Below are positions 54,001 to 58,800 of a stretch of 64,000 nucleotides of DNA, piece after piece. The notes under the pieces are model-generated. The model did not search any database and was not told the DNA's origin. It saw only the letters and a program-made list of their open reading frames with translations. A program made the position numbers and the translations under genes. The stretch covers positions 168,228,491 to 168,292,490 of the forward strand of contig NC_134643.1 of NCBI RefSeq assembly GCF_030463565.1, read 5' to 3'. Numbering within the stretch: the first letter of the stretch is position 1; each line of letters opens with the position of its first letter. Source of the stretch: Pelecanus crispus (taxonomy: Eukaryota > Chordata > Aves > Pelecaniformes > Pelecanidae).

Positions 54001-54177
54001 CATTTAGCGAGGCTCTAAAAATTAAGTTCATGTTGCTGAACTGACTGACTAGCAGTAAATAGAAAGTAAAGGGTTTTCTCCACATTTTACAAAACTAGTC
54101 ATTATGTCTTTATATAATTGTTTTTTCTGATTTTTTTTTTTCCTTTGGTTACAGGTCTTAAGCACGATGAACTTTAG
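1..54177 (+). CDS. UGGT2: UGGT2, 3' two thirds of the gene (25 coding exons, spliced)
   Basis: UDP-glucose:glycoprotein glucosyltransferase 2 is a soluble ER-lumenal enzyme. It recognises incompletely folded N-glycoproteins and adds one glucose to their glycans, which returns them to calnexin/calreticulin. Twenty-five exons between 4332 and 54177 splice into one open frame of 1,009 residues (f1-f1009). All introns are GT-AG and every exon junction is phase-consistent. The order is: end of thioredoxin-like domain 2, later thioredoxin-like domains, beta-sandwich region, then GT24 catalytic domain with DxD (DAD, f820-822), and terminal HDEL. UGGT2 rather than UGGT1 is chosen because UGGT2 ends HDEL and UGGT1 ends REEL, and because many exons follow the remembered UGGT2 sequence. 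The full protein is about 1,510 residues, so the signal peptide and first third lie upstream. Four NxS/T sequons occur (NNS, two NSS, NLT). Exon boundaries are read directly; identity is from family knowledge. Confidence 0.95.
621..1790 (-). mobile_element. Old CR1 LINE, interrupted by a younger CR1
   Basis: Two blocks, 621-1117 and 1542-1790, read on the minus strand as consecutive parts of a diverged CR1 3' region. The left block ends with the old-CR1 phrase around a caccagtcatgattttata-like motif (1071-1087). The right block resumes with the block around agctgttcca and agtattcaagatgtgg. The younger element at 1118-1541 sits between them. Recognition is from remembered amniote CR1 consensus; the old copy has no usable frame. 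Confidence 0.65.
1118..1541 (-). mobile_element. CR1 LINE 3' fragment (younger, nested)
   Basis: The plus strand starts with the inverted CR1 terminus (tcatagactcatagaatgg, then ggttggaagggacctt). The minus strand encodes the end of CR1 reverse transcriptase ORF2 (74 codons, 1206-1430) with [20 protein letters not shown] and RFRLDTRK. It is 5' truncated near 1541, as is usual for CR1. Confidence 0.9.
4332..4467 (+). CDS. UGGT2: UGGT2 exon e1 (f1-46), thioredoxin-like domain 2
   Basis: First UGGT2 exon in the window. It begins with the last base of a split Arg codon after a tatag acceptor and ends before gttagt. It reads [20 protein letters not shown] and continues to a TSIIN end, matching the UGGT segment that starts R-I-G-F-V-F. 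This is a core strand-helix part of thioredoxin-like domain 2. The 136-base length leaves the frame at phase 0. The preceding exon, which must end in two bases of an Arg codon, was not found in the first 4.3 kb. Confidence 0.93.
4468..6009 (+). other. UGGT2 intron e1-e2
   Basis: 1,542 bases of AT-rich sequence. No repeat or gene was recognised. The 103-codon minus-strand frame at 4938-5249 resembles no protein I know and has no supporting signal. Confidence 0.8.
6010..6141 (+). CDS. UGGT2: UGGT2 exon e2 (f47-90), thioredoxin-like domain 2
   Basis: This 132-base phase 0 exon follows a pyrimidine-rich acceptor (tttttacag) and ends at gtatgt. It encodes 44 residues starting MYHEVKDG and ending SEYDEGRK. 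It contains the ILGVHSEYD stretch that corresponds to ILGIHSKYDEERK in UGGT2 and ILGIDSAYD in UGGT1. It is helical insert sequence within thioredoxin-like domain 2. Confidence 0.93.
6142..7599 (+). other. UGGT2 intron e2-e3 with a GC-rich island
   Basis: 1,458 bases. Most is AT-rich, but 6725-7075 is purine-rich and GC-rich with about a dozen CpGs and runs such as gggggccc. No coding homology was recognised; an unrecognised inserted repeat is possible. Confidence 0.7.
7600..7764 (+). CDS. UGGT2: UGGT2 exon e3 (f91-145), thioredoxin-like domain 2
   Basis: This 165-base phase 0 exon encodes 55 residues. [15 protein letters not shown] is the strongly conserved UGGT strand-turn of thioredoxin-like domain 2. 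The exon ends FFQRAVFM before gtatgt. The acceptor (atatgatcag) has a weak pyrimidine tract; a second AG four bases inside would break the frame, so the homologous site at 7599 is used. Confidence 0.93.
7765..8207 (+). other. UGGT2 intron e3-e4
   Basis: 443 bases, AT-rich; nothing recognised. Confidence 0.85.
8208..8331 (+). CDS. UGGT2: UGGT2 exon e4 (f146-187)
   Basis: This 124-base exon (41 codons plus one base) starts [16 protein letters not shown] and contains [11 protein letters not shown], matching NVVPRIN in UGGT paralogs. It marks the end of thioredoxin-like domain 2. The donor is gtaact. It is separated from e5 by an intron of only 79 bases. Confidence 0.93.
8332..8410 (+). other. 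Very short UGGT2 intron e4-e5 (79 bases)
   Basis: It runs from gtaact to tttgtag. Its sequence stays open in one frame, so a 107-codon frame runs from 8290 into e5, but homology shows e4 and e5 are separate exons joined at a split Val codon. Confidence 0.9.
8411..8509 (+). CDS. UGGT2: UGGT2 exon e5 (f187-220), start of thioredoxin-like domain 3
   Basis: This 99-base exon completes a Val codon from e4 and encodes [20 protein letters not shown], then MKYLTKK. The FLDSQ-K-AV motif is conserved in UGGT1 and UGGT2. The donor is gtatat. It opens the next thioredoxin-like domain. Confidence 0.93.
8510..10364 (+). other. UGGT2 intron e5-e6
   Basis: 1,855 bases, AT-rich. A 117-codon frame at 8747-9100 is hydrophobic and T-rich, typical of chance frames in AT-rich DNA. 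No repeat was recognised. Confidence 0.8.
10365..10459 (+). CDS. UGGT2: UGGT2 exon e6 (f220-251), thioredoxin-like domain 3
   Basis: This 95-base exon follows ttttcag and ends at gtgagt. It completes an Asp codon and reads [19 protein letters not shown], the beta-strand core of a thioredoxin-like fold conserved across UGGTs ([17 protein letters not shown] in UGGT2). It ends at LKHL. Confidence 0.94.
10460..13196 (+). other. UGGT2 intron e6-e7
   Basis: 2,737 bases. It contains the diverged CR1 at 11889-12500. A short near-duplicate (acagagtgaattcccaattacagggtgaattt) lies at 10723-10752. The rest is unique AT-rich sequence. Confidence 0.8.
11889..12500 (-). mobile_element. CR1 LINE 3' fragment, diverged
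   Basis: On the minus strand this reads as a CR1 3' half. The plus strand shows the inverted end (atcaagtccaacca at 12047-12060) and the blocks gcctcctcatcagtctctga and ctgaagcctctccagcatctc, which are CR1 RT C-terminal landmarks. It carries many indels and no usable frame, so it is older than the copies at 25 and 35 kb. Confidence 0.75.
13197..13403 (+). CDS. UGGT2: UGGT2 exon e7 (f252-320), thioredoxin-like domain 3
   Basis: The longest UGGT2 exon here: 207 bases, 69 codons, phase 0 at both ends. It reads [18 protein letters not shown], then [14 protein letters not shown] and FLSKLTKEE, matching the UGGT2 stretch with [10 protein letters not shown]. An NNS sequon (QNNSN, f288-290) could be glycosylated. 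The acceptor is tttgcag and the donor gtgagt. Confidence 0.95.
13404..14756 (+). other. UGGT2 intron e7-e8
   Basis: 1,353 bases, AT-rich; nothing recognised. Confidence 0.85.
14757..14888 (+). CDS. UGGT2: UGGT2 exon e8 (f321-364)
   Basis: This 132-base, 44-codon phase 0 exon begins [15 protein letters not shown] and ends [13 protein letters not shown] before gtaaga. [12 protein letters not shown] corresponds to THQLFCQDVLKL of UGGT2. The PG-x5-SNGR turn is conserved in all UGGTs and closes a thioredoxin-like domain. Confidence 0.95.
14889..16876 (+). other. UGGT2 intron e8-e9
   Basis: 1,988 bases, AT-rich, with short A and T runs; nothing else recognised. Confidence 0.85.
16877..17004 (+). 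CDS. UGGT2: UGGT2 exon e9 (f365-407)
   Basis: This 128-base exon follows a ctaag acceptor and encodes [20 protein letters not shown], then a Lys-rich helix ending in a split Ser codon. The GPLDE-x-FYAEDF-LLEKI pattern matches UGGT2. A GNSSK sequon lies at its end (f404-406). The donor gtaaaa is weak. Confidence 0.94.
17005..18628 (+). other. UGGT2 intron e9-e10 with AT microsatellites
   Basis: 1,624 bases. Short (AT)n tracts occur at about 17138-17150 and 17406-17418. Nothing else was recognised. Confidence 0.8.
18629..18724 (+). CDS. UGGT2: UGGT2 exon e10 (f407-439)
   Basis: This 96-base exon encodes [20 protein letters not shown] and then a variable segment to KEQH. It matches SDFIMKVDALMSSVPK of UGGT2. 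Both ends split Ser codons, consistent with e9 and e11. The acceptor is tttaatatag and the donor is a perfect gtaagt. Confidence 0.93.
18725..20561 (+). other. UGGT2 intron e10-e11
   Basis: 1,837 bases. T-rich runs lie near 19656 and 19919-19930. No repeat family or gene was recognised. Confidence 0.8.
20562..20664 (+). CDS. UGGT2: UGGT2 exon e11 (f439-473), start of beta-sandwich region
   Basis: This 103-base exon reads [20 protein letters not shown], then [14 protein letters not shown]. The F-V-AIVDP-TREAQ-MA motif is a UGGT hallmark at the transition from thioredoxin-like domains to the beta-sandwich module. The acceptor is ctaacag and the donor gtaaga. Confidence 0.95.
22336..22356. repeat. 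Poly-T tract, 21 bases
   Basis: Uninterrupted T21 inside a UGGT2 intron. It may be a simple homopolymer or the tail of a retrocopy on the minus strand; no retrocopy body was recognised next to it. Confidence 0.9.
23215..24150 (-). mobile_element. Ancient CR1-like LINE relic
   Basis: The plus strand follows the inverted order of an old amniote CR1: an agtctgatttcctgtataac block, then agcttttccagtggctaatt, then attcagtattccagaag, then ttttggctacaatactatg and ttcatggtcagctga. These collinear landmarks spread over about 900 bases, each with many substitutions, mark a very old copy with no usable reading frame. Confidence 0.55.
25139..26160 (-). mobile_element. CR1 LINE, 1.0 kb, with 239-codon RT frame
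   Basis: The inverted 3' end begins at 25139 (atcatagaatagtttggatt). The minus strand carries a 239-codon frame (25439-26158) with [20 protein letters not shown], the catalytic FADDTKL block, and [11 protein letters not shown]: the palm and thumb of CR1 reverse transcriptase. A second frame (25282-25518) continues to the C-terminus after a frameshift. The 5' part, including the endonuclease, is missing. FADD is the YxDD-equivalent catalytic motif. It is a relic and not a host gene. Confidence 0.93.
26162..26183. repeat. 22-base perfect palindrome at CR1 5' junction
   Basis: The 22 bases 26162-26183 are self-complementary, centred on aattaatt-like AT sequence, and lie immediately after the 5' truncation point of the CR1. 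The octamer tattaaat occurs here (26178-26185) and just before the CR1 3' end (25133-25140), so it could be a short target-site duplication. Confidence 0.7.
26660..26739 (+). CDS. UGGT2: UGGT2 exon e12 (f474-500)
   Basis: This 80-base exon encodes [20 protein letters not shown] and SEVPLK, matching the UGGT signature LFMNC-x-LSE-PL. It sits alone between introns of 6.0 and 1.7 kb. The acceptor is ttctgtag and the donor gtaagt. Confidence 0.94.
26740..28444 (+). other. UGGT2 intron e12-e13
   Basis: 1,705 bases. A 114-codon frame at 27701-28045 is hydrophobic and resembles no known protein. No repeat was recognised. Confidence 0.8.
28445..28634 (+). CDS. UGGT2: UGGT2 exon e13 (f500-563)
   Basis: This 190-base exon encodes [10 protein letters not shown], a variable loop, then [20 protein letters not shown] and [28 protein letters not shown] and SPL-TLN--TPE-W-VE are conserved across UGGTs. 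The NSSC sequon (f551-553) could be glycosylated. The donor is gtaagt. Confidence 0.95.
28635..29533 (+). other. UGGT2 intron e13-e14 with homopolymers
   Basis: 899 bases. It holds a T20 run (28987-29006) and a T9-G10 switch at 29404-29422. Nothing else was recognised. Confidence 0.85.
29534..29692 (+). CDS. UGGT2: UGGT2 exon e14 (f564-616), beta-sandwich region
   Basis: This 159-base, 53-codon phase 0 exon contains [16 protein letters not shown], then [16 protein letters not shown] and VDTIVMANL. It is among the most conserved non-catalytic parts of UGGT (UDP-g_GGTase family region). The acceptor is tccacag and the donor gtaagt. Confidence 0.96.
29693..30886 (+). other. UGGT2 intron e14-e15
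   Basis: 1,194 bases of unique AT-rich sequence; nothing recognised. Confidence 0.85.
30887..30972 (+). CDS. UGGT2: UGGT2 exon e15 (f617-645)
   Basis: This 86-base exon reads [20 protein letters not shown], then SEEIYQVF. It is nearly invariant in vertebrate UGGTs ([16 protein letters not shown]). It ends in a split Ser codon before gtaagt. Confidence 0.96.
30973..36387 (+). other. UGGT2 intron e15-e16
   Basis: 5,415 bases. It contains the CR1 at 35430-36090 and a short TG/TA tract near 33270-33290. The rest (30973-35429) is unique sequence in which no gene or repeat was recognised. Confidence 0.85.
35430..36090 (-). mobile_element. CR1 LINE 3' fragment (young, neoavian type)
   Basis: The plus strand starts with the inverted CR1 terminus (atagaatcatagaattgttt, then ggttggaaaagacctttaag). 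The minus strand encodes a 202-codon frame (35530-36138) with [31 protein letters not shown] and [20 protein letters not shown]: the CR1 RT C-terminal third. The open frame implies recent insertion. It is 5' truncated near 36090. Confidence 0.94.
36388..36472 (+). CDS. UGGT2: UGGT2 exon e16 (f645-673)
   Basis: This 85-base exon encodes [20 protein letters not shown] and RSKIIKVQ. It matches HEGTDS...VVLN-FKSKI-KVK of UGGT2. The acceptor ctcctcacag lies behind a T run. The donor is gtatgt. Confidence 0.95.
36473..38192 (+). other. UGGT2 intron e16-e17
   Basis: 1,720 bases, AT-rich; nothing recognised. Confidence 0.85.
38193..38275 (+). CDS. UGGT2: UGGT2 exon e17 (f674-701), linker to catalytic domain
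   Basis: This 83-base exon encodes [20 protein letters not shown], then GNRESVT, a charged linker before the GT24 domain. EDLLTDGT aligns with EDILTDED (UGGT2) and EDLLSDGT (UGGT1). Where both human paralogs have a WDS-[IF]-K motif, this copy has R-E-S-V-T. The acceptor (atgactag) is unusually poor in pyrimidines. Confidence 0.9.
38533..38628 (+). pseudogene. Possible SUMO-like retrocopy fragment
   Basis: A 32-codon stretch in one frame reads [20 protein letters not shown] and on to a stop at 38629-38631. It aligns without gaps to the first strands of SUMO2/3 (INL-V---DG-VV---IK) at about 11 of 31 positions. No similarity was seen on either side. Chance similarity is a real alternative. Confidence 0.25.
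41441..41481. repeat. Direct repeat of ggagtgactcac, 29 bases apart
   Basis: Two identical 12-mers at 41441-41452 and 41470-41481. Each includes TGACTCA, the AP-1 consensus. Whether they bind anything is unknown. Confidence 0.5.
42409..42507 (+). CDS. UGGT2: UGGT2 exon e18 (f701-734), entry to GT24 domain
   Basis: This 99-base exon encodes an acidic/Lys-rich linker ([13 protein letters not shown]), then [17 protein letters not shown], the invariant start of the UGGT catalytic domain. Both ends split Arg codons. The acceptor is tttcttag and the donor gtaagg. Confidence 0.96.
42889..43264 (+). mobile_element. CR1 LINE 3' fragment, plus strand
   Basis: A 124-codon frame (42886-43260) reads [20 protein letters not shown], then [10 protein letters not shown] and [20 protein letters not shown]: the CR1 RT C-terminus. 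It ends near 43264 with ctttccaacctaaatgattc. It is oriented opposite to most CR1 copies in the window, and its frame is still open. Confidence 0.93.
43327..43434 (+). mobile_element. CR1 LINE 3' terminal fragment, plus strand
   Basis: About 108 bases carry the 3' terminus ttccaacctaaacaattcta followed by the duplicated tgattctatg end. The start (cccttaattggtttagtggt) matches the inverted sequence at about 35490-35520. It lies 62 bases after another CR1 3' end, so it is a second insertion or a rearranged piece. Confidence 0.9.
44103..44187 (+). CDS. UGGT2: UGGT2 exon e19 (f734-762), GT24 domain
   Basis: This 85-base exon reads [20 protein letters not shown], then NYLSPTFK. It is the GT-A fold start that matches [26 protein letters not shown] in UGGT1 and UGGT2. 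The usual Asn before TKTP is His here. The acceptor is tttccacag and the donor gtagga. Confidence 0.96.
44188..44626 (+). other. UGGT2 intron e19-e20 with T21 run
   Basis: 439 bases, AT-rich, with an uninterrupted T run at 44356-44376. Confidence 0.9.
44627..44809 (+). CDS. UGGT2: UGGT2 exon e20 (f763-823), GT24 domain with DxD motif
   Basis: This 183-base, 61-codon phase 0 exon carries the nucleotide-sugar site. It reads [20 protein letters not shown], then [13 protein letters not shown] and [11 protein letters not shown]. The DAD at f820-822 is the DxD motif that binds the divalent metal and UDP-glucose in GT24 enzymes, and it is intact. The donor is gtaaga. Confidence 0.97.
44810..46239 (+). 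other. UGGT2 intron e20-e21
   Basis: 1,430 bases. It contains the CR1 end at 44970-45129; the rest is unique AT-rich sequence. Confidence 0.85.
44970..45129 (-). mobile_element. CR1 LINE 3' terminal fragment
   Basis: The inverted terminus (cagaatcatagaatcgttta, then ggttggaaaagacctttaag) is nearly identical to the copy at 35430. It stops at the cacttcca block near 45129. It is only 160 bases long, so severely 5' truncated. Confidence 0.93.
46240..46400 (+). CDS. UGGT2: UGGT2 exon e21 (f824-877), GT24 domain
   Basis: This 161-base exon encodes [20 protein letters not shown], then [20 protein letters not shown] and [13 protein letters not shown]. The [13 protein letters not shown] and [12 protein letters not shown] blocks are near-invariant in GT24. 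The acceptor is gttacttag and the donor gtagga. Confidence 0.97.
46401..46707 (+). other. UGGT2 intron e21-e22 (307 bases)
   Basis: Short AT-rich intron; nothing recognised. Confidence 0.9.
46708..46822 (+). CDS. UGGT2: UGGT2 exon e22 (f877-915), GT24 domain
   Basis: This 115-base exon encodes [20 protein letters not shown], then [18 protein letters not shown]. The NSLSNLDQ end joins e23 to give NLDQDLPNN, a conserved active-site block of GT24. The intron before it is short (307 bases). The donor is gtatat. Confidence 0.97.
46823..50290 (+). other. UGGT2 intron e22-e23
   Basis: 3,468 bases of unique AT-rich sequence with a short CT tract near 47490-47505. No repeat or gene was recognised. 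Confidence 0.8.
50291..50407 (+). CDS. UGGT2: UGGT2 exon e23 (f916-954), GT24 domain
   Basis: This 117-base, 39-codon phase 0 exon encodes [20 protein letters not shown], then [19 protein letters not shown]. The DLPNNM and [10 protein letters not shown] blocks, including the paired Cys, are diagnostic of UGGT catalytic domains. The donor is gtgagt. Confidence 0.97.
50408..52037 (+). other. UGGT2 intron e23-e24
   Basis: 1,630 bases. The first 500 are somewhat GC-richer; nothing recognised. Confidence 0.85.
52038..52182 (+). CDS. UGGT2: UGGT2 exon e24 (f955-1003), end of GT24 and C-terminal tail
   Basis: This 145-base exon encodes [20 protein letters not shown], then [12 protein letters not shown] and a charged tail. 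[17 protein letters not shown] is shared by all UGGTs. The tail diverges between paralogs, as expected. An NLT sequon is present (f995-997). The donor gtagtt is weak. Confidence 0.96.
52183..54154 (+). other. Last UGGT2 intron, with a CpG-rich block
   Basis: 1,972 bases. The CpG-rich block at about 52940-53290 is described separately. A T-rich tract followed by G7-T-G6 lies at 52793-52829. The rest is AT-rich. Confidence 0.85.
52940..53290. other. CpG-rich block in last UGGT2 intron
   Basis: About 18 CpG dinucleotides occur in roughly 300 bases, at clearly higher GC than the surrounding intron. The plus strand has a 115-codon frame (52949-53296) that resembles no known protein. It could be an intragenic CpG island or an inserted GC-rich repeat. 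Confidence 0.5.
54155..54177 (+). CDS. UGGT2: UGGT2 exon e25 (f1003-1009 and stop), HDEL signal
   Basis: The coding part of the last exon follows tttggttacag. It completes a Gly codon and reads LKHDEL then TAG. HDEL is a KDEL-receptor ligand that returns the enzyme from the Golgi to the ER. It also separates UGGT2 from UGGT1, which ends REEL. Confidence 0.97.
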
Positions 54178-54352
54178 CACACCCTATAAACAGCAACGGT
54201 GACAGCCCAGCAGTCTTCTGTGAAAGACTGAATGGAAGTTATAGCTGTTACATTGGCACTATTTGTAACATTCTTTAATGTGAAGTCAAATATTTTATAA
54301 CTTATAGTGTTATTTAAAAAGTTTTAAATAAAATACAAAAACAGAAGAGAAA
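54178..54352 (+). other. UGGT2: UGGT2 3'UTR (short form)
   Basis: About 175 bases lie between the stop codon and the first good polyadenylation signal plus a cleavage allowance. The exact cleavage site is inferred. A longer form is possible because a further AATAAA occurs at 55012 within the AT-rich sequence that follows. Confidence 0.6.
54327..54332 (+). promoter_or_regulatory. UGGT2 polyadenylation signal AATAAA
   Basis: Canonical AATAAA, 150 bases after the UGGT2 stop codon, in an AT-rich setting. It is followed about 50 bases later by T-rich sequence (54370-54382) that could serve as the downstream element. Confidence 0.7.
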
Positions 54353-57120
54353 AATCCACAGGTACTTGATTTTTTTTTTTTTGTAAACCAGTATAGAGTA
54401 GCTTTCCTAATTTCTTCGGGTTTTTTTTCTTCTCTAGAAGACAGTTTGCCCAGAGGGTTTTAGAATATAAAGAATTATGCGTGTGTTCAACTCTTCAAAG
54501 ATATATTGTGTCAGCCTGGAAGACAGCATACACATTCAGTATGTACATGAAAACTGTTTTGTGCATATTACATGCATTAAGCTAATGCATTTAAATATAA
54601 AGGATTTTGGTTACACATCCATAGTTTTGTCCCTGGAGAAATGCTGTGGTTACAAAAAAAAAAAAACAAACCCAAAAAACCCACACAACTCAGCGTGGCA
54701 AATATACTACATAAAAAATAGCTTTTGTAATTTAGACCACATGAATCTAAGTCAACTTTGAAGCTTACTGAAGCAAGGAGTGTCATTTTTCATTGCTTAT
54801 GCAGGATTGCTGCACTCTTACTAATTTAAAAGAACCATTTTGATTCTTAGGCTCCTTTTGGTCATTTAAATAGTATGTCGTACAATTCCATTATGGTTTT
54901 TGGTTAAGATGATTTTCCAACCAGCATACATTGTATCAACAGGTCAGTACCTGAAAGCTCTTTCCACTCACTTTTGATTATCATAATTCTGTTTAGAATT
55001 TAAAAGAAAATAATAAAATACTTGAGTAATTTTGACGATCAGTGGTGTCCCCCCCATAGTTTTCTAAATATGTACTCACAAAACTGTTGTTCTAATGGGC
55101 TACTGATTATTTGATCCCACAAAAATTAGCAGTGAAAAGTTCTCGCAATACACATTTTTGGAAGTTGGAAATCTGTTTATTAAACTGATAGCTAGTGCCT
55201 TAAATACATACTTTGTTGCTTAGGCTGTGCTGGTTTCAAAATAGATTGAATATGACCACAAATTCTTATAAGAATAGCTTAATGCAGTCTTTCCATCTAA
55301 ATGCTTGTAATAATTATAAAAGAGAAGGTAATTTGCACTAATGGGTGAATCCCTTGTGAGTTGCATTGTATTTCCATAGCAGCAAATAATTTAATAAATA
55401 GTAAGAAAAATGAAGCATATTTTTATGTACTGTCAGTTGTCCTCAGGTGTTGGTTATTTAAAATTTCCTACTGTAAGAGCATCTATTTAAAATCAAGCTT
55501 TGCTGACATTTTTCAAGTTTTAGTAATGAGACGTGATATTTTTTTAGATGTTTATATATTTTTCGTTGTATTACCTTTGTGCATTTTGAACAGTTTTCAC
55601 ATGTCACAATGCAGATTTTAAAAGGTCTGTTGTGGGCATTTTCTTTGTCTGAAGTACGTCCTGTGTAACTCAATAGCAATAATCAGTTAATACTAATTTC
55701 AGTTCTCTTAAGCTATCCCATTTCACTGCGATATCTATTTTGTTACACTTGTTCTCTAACATGATTACTTCAGGATAGCAGGCAGCAAGTTGAACATATT
55801 TGAACATAGAACTATTTTAAATTGGTATTTTTATACTACATAGATGGAATTATAATTGACTTAGCACATGTATATGCACCATTACTATAAATTCAGTGTG
55901 TAACAAGGAAACAACTGATACTCCATATCAGAGGGGAAAAAAAAAAAAAATCATTATTAGTCAGCTGCTTGCTGCTCTTTTCTTTGGGTTTTTTTGTTTG
56001 CTTGTTTTAAATCTTATACTTCCATCCTGATGCTTTACTCTGCAGCAGCATTTCACATTGATCTGCCTTGGAATGTCATGCTTGAAGTGTACATAGTATA
56101 TTATTAAAAAAAAAGATAATTTACGCACCGATTTCCTGTTCATTTTATCTGTAGCATCCTGTTCTTTTTAAAATTGGATTACTTCTACAGGCTTTAAAAA
56201 TACCTCTTTAAATACTATTTCCTTGAGTTTACATAAATGATTAGAATATAATTTCTTAGAAATGTAATTTGCTGGAGATATTTTGAAGATTTAAAAGGTC
56301 TCACGCCATTTTCTACAGTGTTGTATATATTTGTAAAAAAATGTTTTACAGCCTTTCTTTTTTCTGCCTAATAATATTTTGAAGGAAAACTCTTTTTTGA
56401 AATGATATATTGGTTTATAAAACACAGAGGTCTGGCAAATACATTAACTACTTTTCAAAGATCTCTTTAAAGCAGCACTGATTCATTAGCATATCATTTT
56501 TTTTTTTAATACTAAAGCAATGGATTGTATATGTTGTACAAAATATTAAAGGTACCACTGGAGAAAAAATAATTATTTTCTGTTCTCCTATTTTGTATTC
56601 TACAATAACCATTAAATGCTTGGTTAATAGATCCAAGGCAAAAAAAAATTGCAAGTCCTCAAATGTCTTTAATCTGAAGAATGTGTGTGTGCTGGGAAGC
56701 AACGGCAATATTCCAAACTCGGAATCTGCTGTCGGGTGAGAACGTAGAGGTGCAGAGAGAGCTTATTTCTAATTTCCAATCTGTGTGCTCTGCCCTGTGA
56801 AAGGGAAGAAAACACATCCTGGATTACAGGAGTGTTACCGAAACCTGGTTCAAATCAGTAAATAAGCAAAATAGTATTTGAACTGTTCAAAGGGAGAGTT
56901 TATATAATTTATATTCATATTACTATTACAATTACAATGTCTTTTCTAGGTCTTACTCTTCCTCTTAATATCAGCTTGTGAGTTTAACAGAAAATGAACC
57001 ACCCAGACATTAGTGCAGTATTGTGGATGAGCCAGAGCTTCAGTATTGAAAATATTTCTCGGTAAGGTTCCTTTTAACCTTTTTCCTAAATCAAGCACTT
57101 GTCTTCACACCAAGACTTTG
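54353..57120. other. Intergenic AT-rich sequence after UGGT2
   Basis: 2.8 kb of AT-rich DNA with an A14 run near 55939 and many T runs. It could include an extended UGGT2 3'UTR (AATAAA at 55012), but no gene or repeat was recognised. Confidence 0.7.
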
Positions 57121-58800
57121 TAGAATACCAGGTTGGAAGGGACCTCAACGATCATCTGGTCCAACCATTCTCAGCACACCTCAGTTTCTCTAAGAGGAGG
57201 CTGTGGGAAGCCATTTCAAAAGCCTTGGAGAAAGCCAGGTAGACAACGTCCACCGCTCACCCCACATCAACCGAGCAGGTTACTTTGTCGTAGAAGGCGA
57301 GCAGGTTTCTCAAGCACGATTTGCCCTTGGTGAAGCCGTGCTGGCTTCTCCCAGTCATGCGCTTCATTTGACTTGTGATAGCCCCCAGGAGGATTCCTTC
57401 CATAACTTTCCCAGGGACTGAGGTAAGACTGATGGGCCTATAATTTCCTGGAACCTCCTTAAGCCTGTCTTGTAGATGGGGGTGACATCAGCCTTCTTCC
57501 AGTCTTCTGGGACATCCCCCGATCTCCACGACTTCTCAAAGATTGTGGAGAGCGCAGCCTCGCAACGGCATCAGCCAGCTCTCTTAACACCCTCGGGGGG
57601 AATAACATCAGGGCCCAGCGATTTGTAGGGGTCAAGCTCCTGTAATGGTTCACACACAAACTCTTCCTTCACCAACAGTGGCTCTGTGTTTGATCACCCT
57701 GGATTTTTGTTCCCAAGGCCTGGGGCCCAGCAGTGCTGTTGAAGACAGAGGTGAAGAAAGCATTGAGAACCTCTGCCTTTTCAGCATCGTTGGTGACTAA
57801 TGCACCTCTCCCATTTAACAGGGGGCCAATATCTTCCTTCTGTTTCTGCTTGTTGTTTACATACCCAAAGAACCCTTTCTTGTAGTTTTTCACAGCTCTG
57901 GCCAATTTCAATTCAGGCTCAGCTTTTGCTTTTTTAACTGCATCTCTGCAGACCCTGGCACCACCCTTGTAGTCCTTAATGGGTGTTCGTCCGCTTTTGC
58001 ATCTCTGGTACGTTCTCTTTTGAGCAGTCTCAAGCTCACAATTAAGCCAAGGGCGCCTCTTCCTTCACCTACTTCCCTCACCTTTAAGGGGGATGAACTC
58101 TTTTTGTGCTTCCAGGAGAGCATTCTGGAAAAACTGCCAGCACTCACTAGCTCCTTTATCCTCCATGGAAGCTTCCCATGGCATCCTGCCCAATTGAGCT
58201 CTGAGCGAGCTGAAGTTTGCTCTTCTAAAAATCTAAAACCTTTGTCTTACACTAACTTTCAGCATGCTCAGCAGGAGCCCAAGCTCCACAATACTGCCAT
58301 CACTGCAGCCAAGGCTATTGCTAACCAACATACTACAAAGCAGGTTTTCTTGGTTTGTCGGTAGCAAGTCCAGCAGTGCCTCATTCCTGGTTGGCACATC
58401 TAACACTTGTATGAGGAAGCAGTCCTCCACCTATTCCAGGAACCGGATGGGCGACATCTGAGCTGCGGTATTGTTCCTCCAACAAATGTCTGGGTAGTTG
58501 AAATCACCCATAAGAACCAGGTTTTATTGACTCAAAGCTTGCTCAAGTGACCCAAATATGGCTTTGTTGGCTTTATCATCTTGGTTTGGAGGTCAGTAGC
58601 AGATGCCTACTGTAAGATCCCCCTTGGAGATAAGCCCTCTGACCTTGACCCAGAGGCATTCGATAGGGCTTCCACAATCACCGTAGTTGACTTCTATAGA
58701 TTCAAGGTTCCCCTTAACATAGAGCACAACTCCTCCTCCTCCTCCTCCTCTTCTTCCCTGCCTGTCTTTACAAAACACCCTATAGCCATCCATCACGATC
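57121..58800 (-). mobile_element. CR1 LINE with internal deletion (3' end joined to mid-ORF2)
   Basis: The inverted 3' end (ggttggaagggacctcaacg, then gtccaacc) occupies only about 57121-57180. It is followed directly by RT-middle sequence (57190-57660, including gggcctataatttcctggaa), then the RT N-terminal linker (frame 57669-57911, VKNYKKGFFGYVNNKQKQ), then the endonuclease region (frame 58593-58796, GYRVFCKDRQGRRGGGG). The C-terminal third of RT seen in other copies is missing. A (TCC)n run at 58731-58750 encodes the Gly run of the endonuclease frame on the minus strand. Confidence 0.85.
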
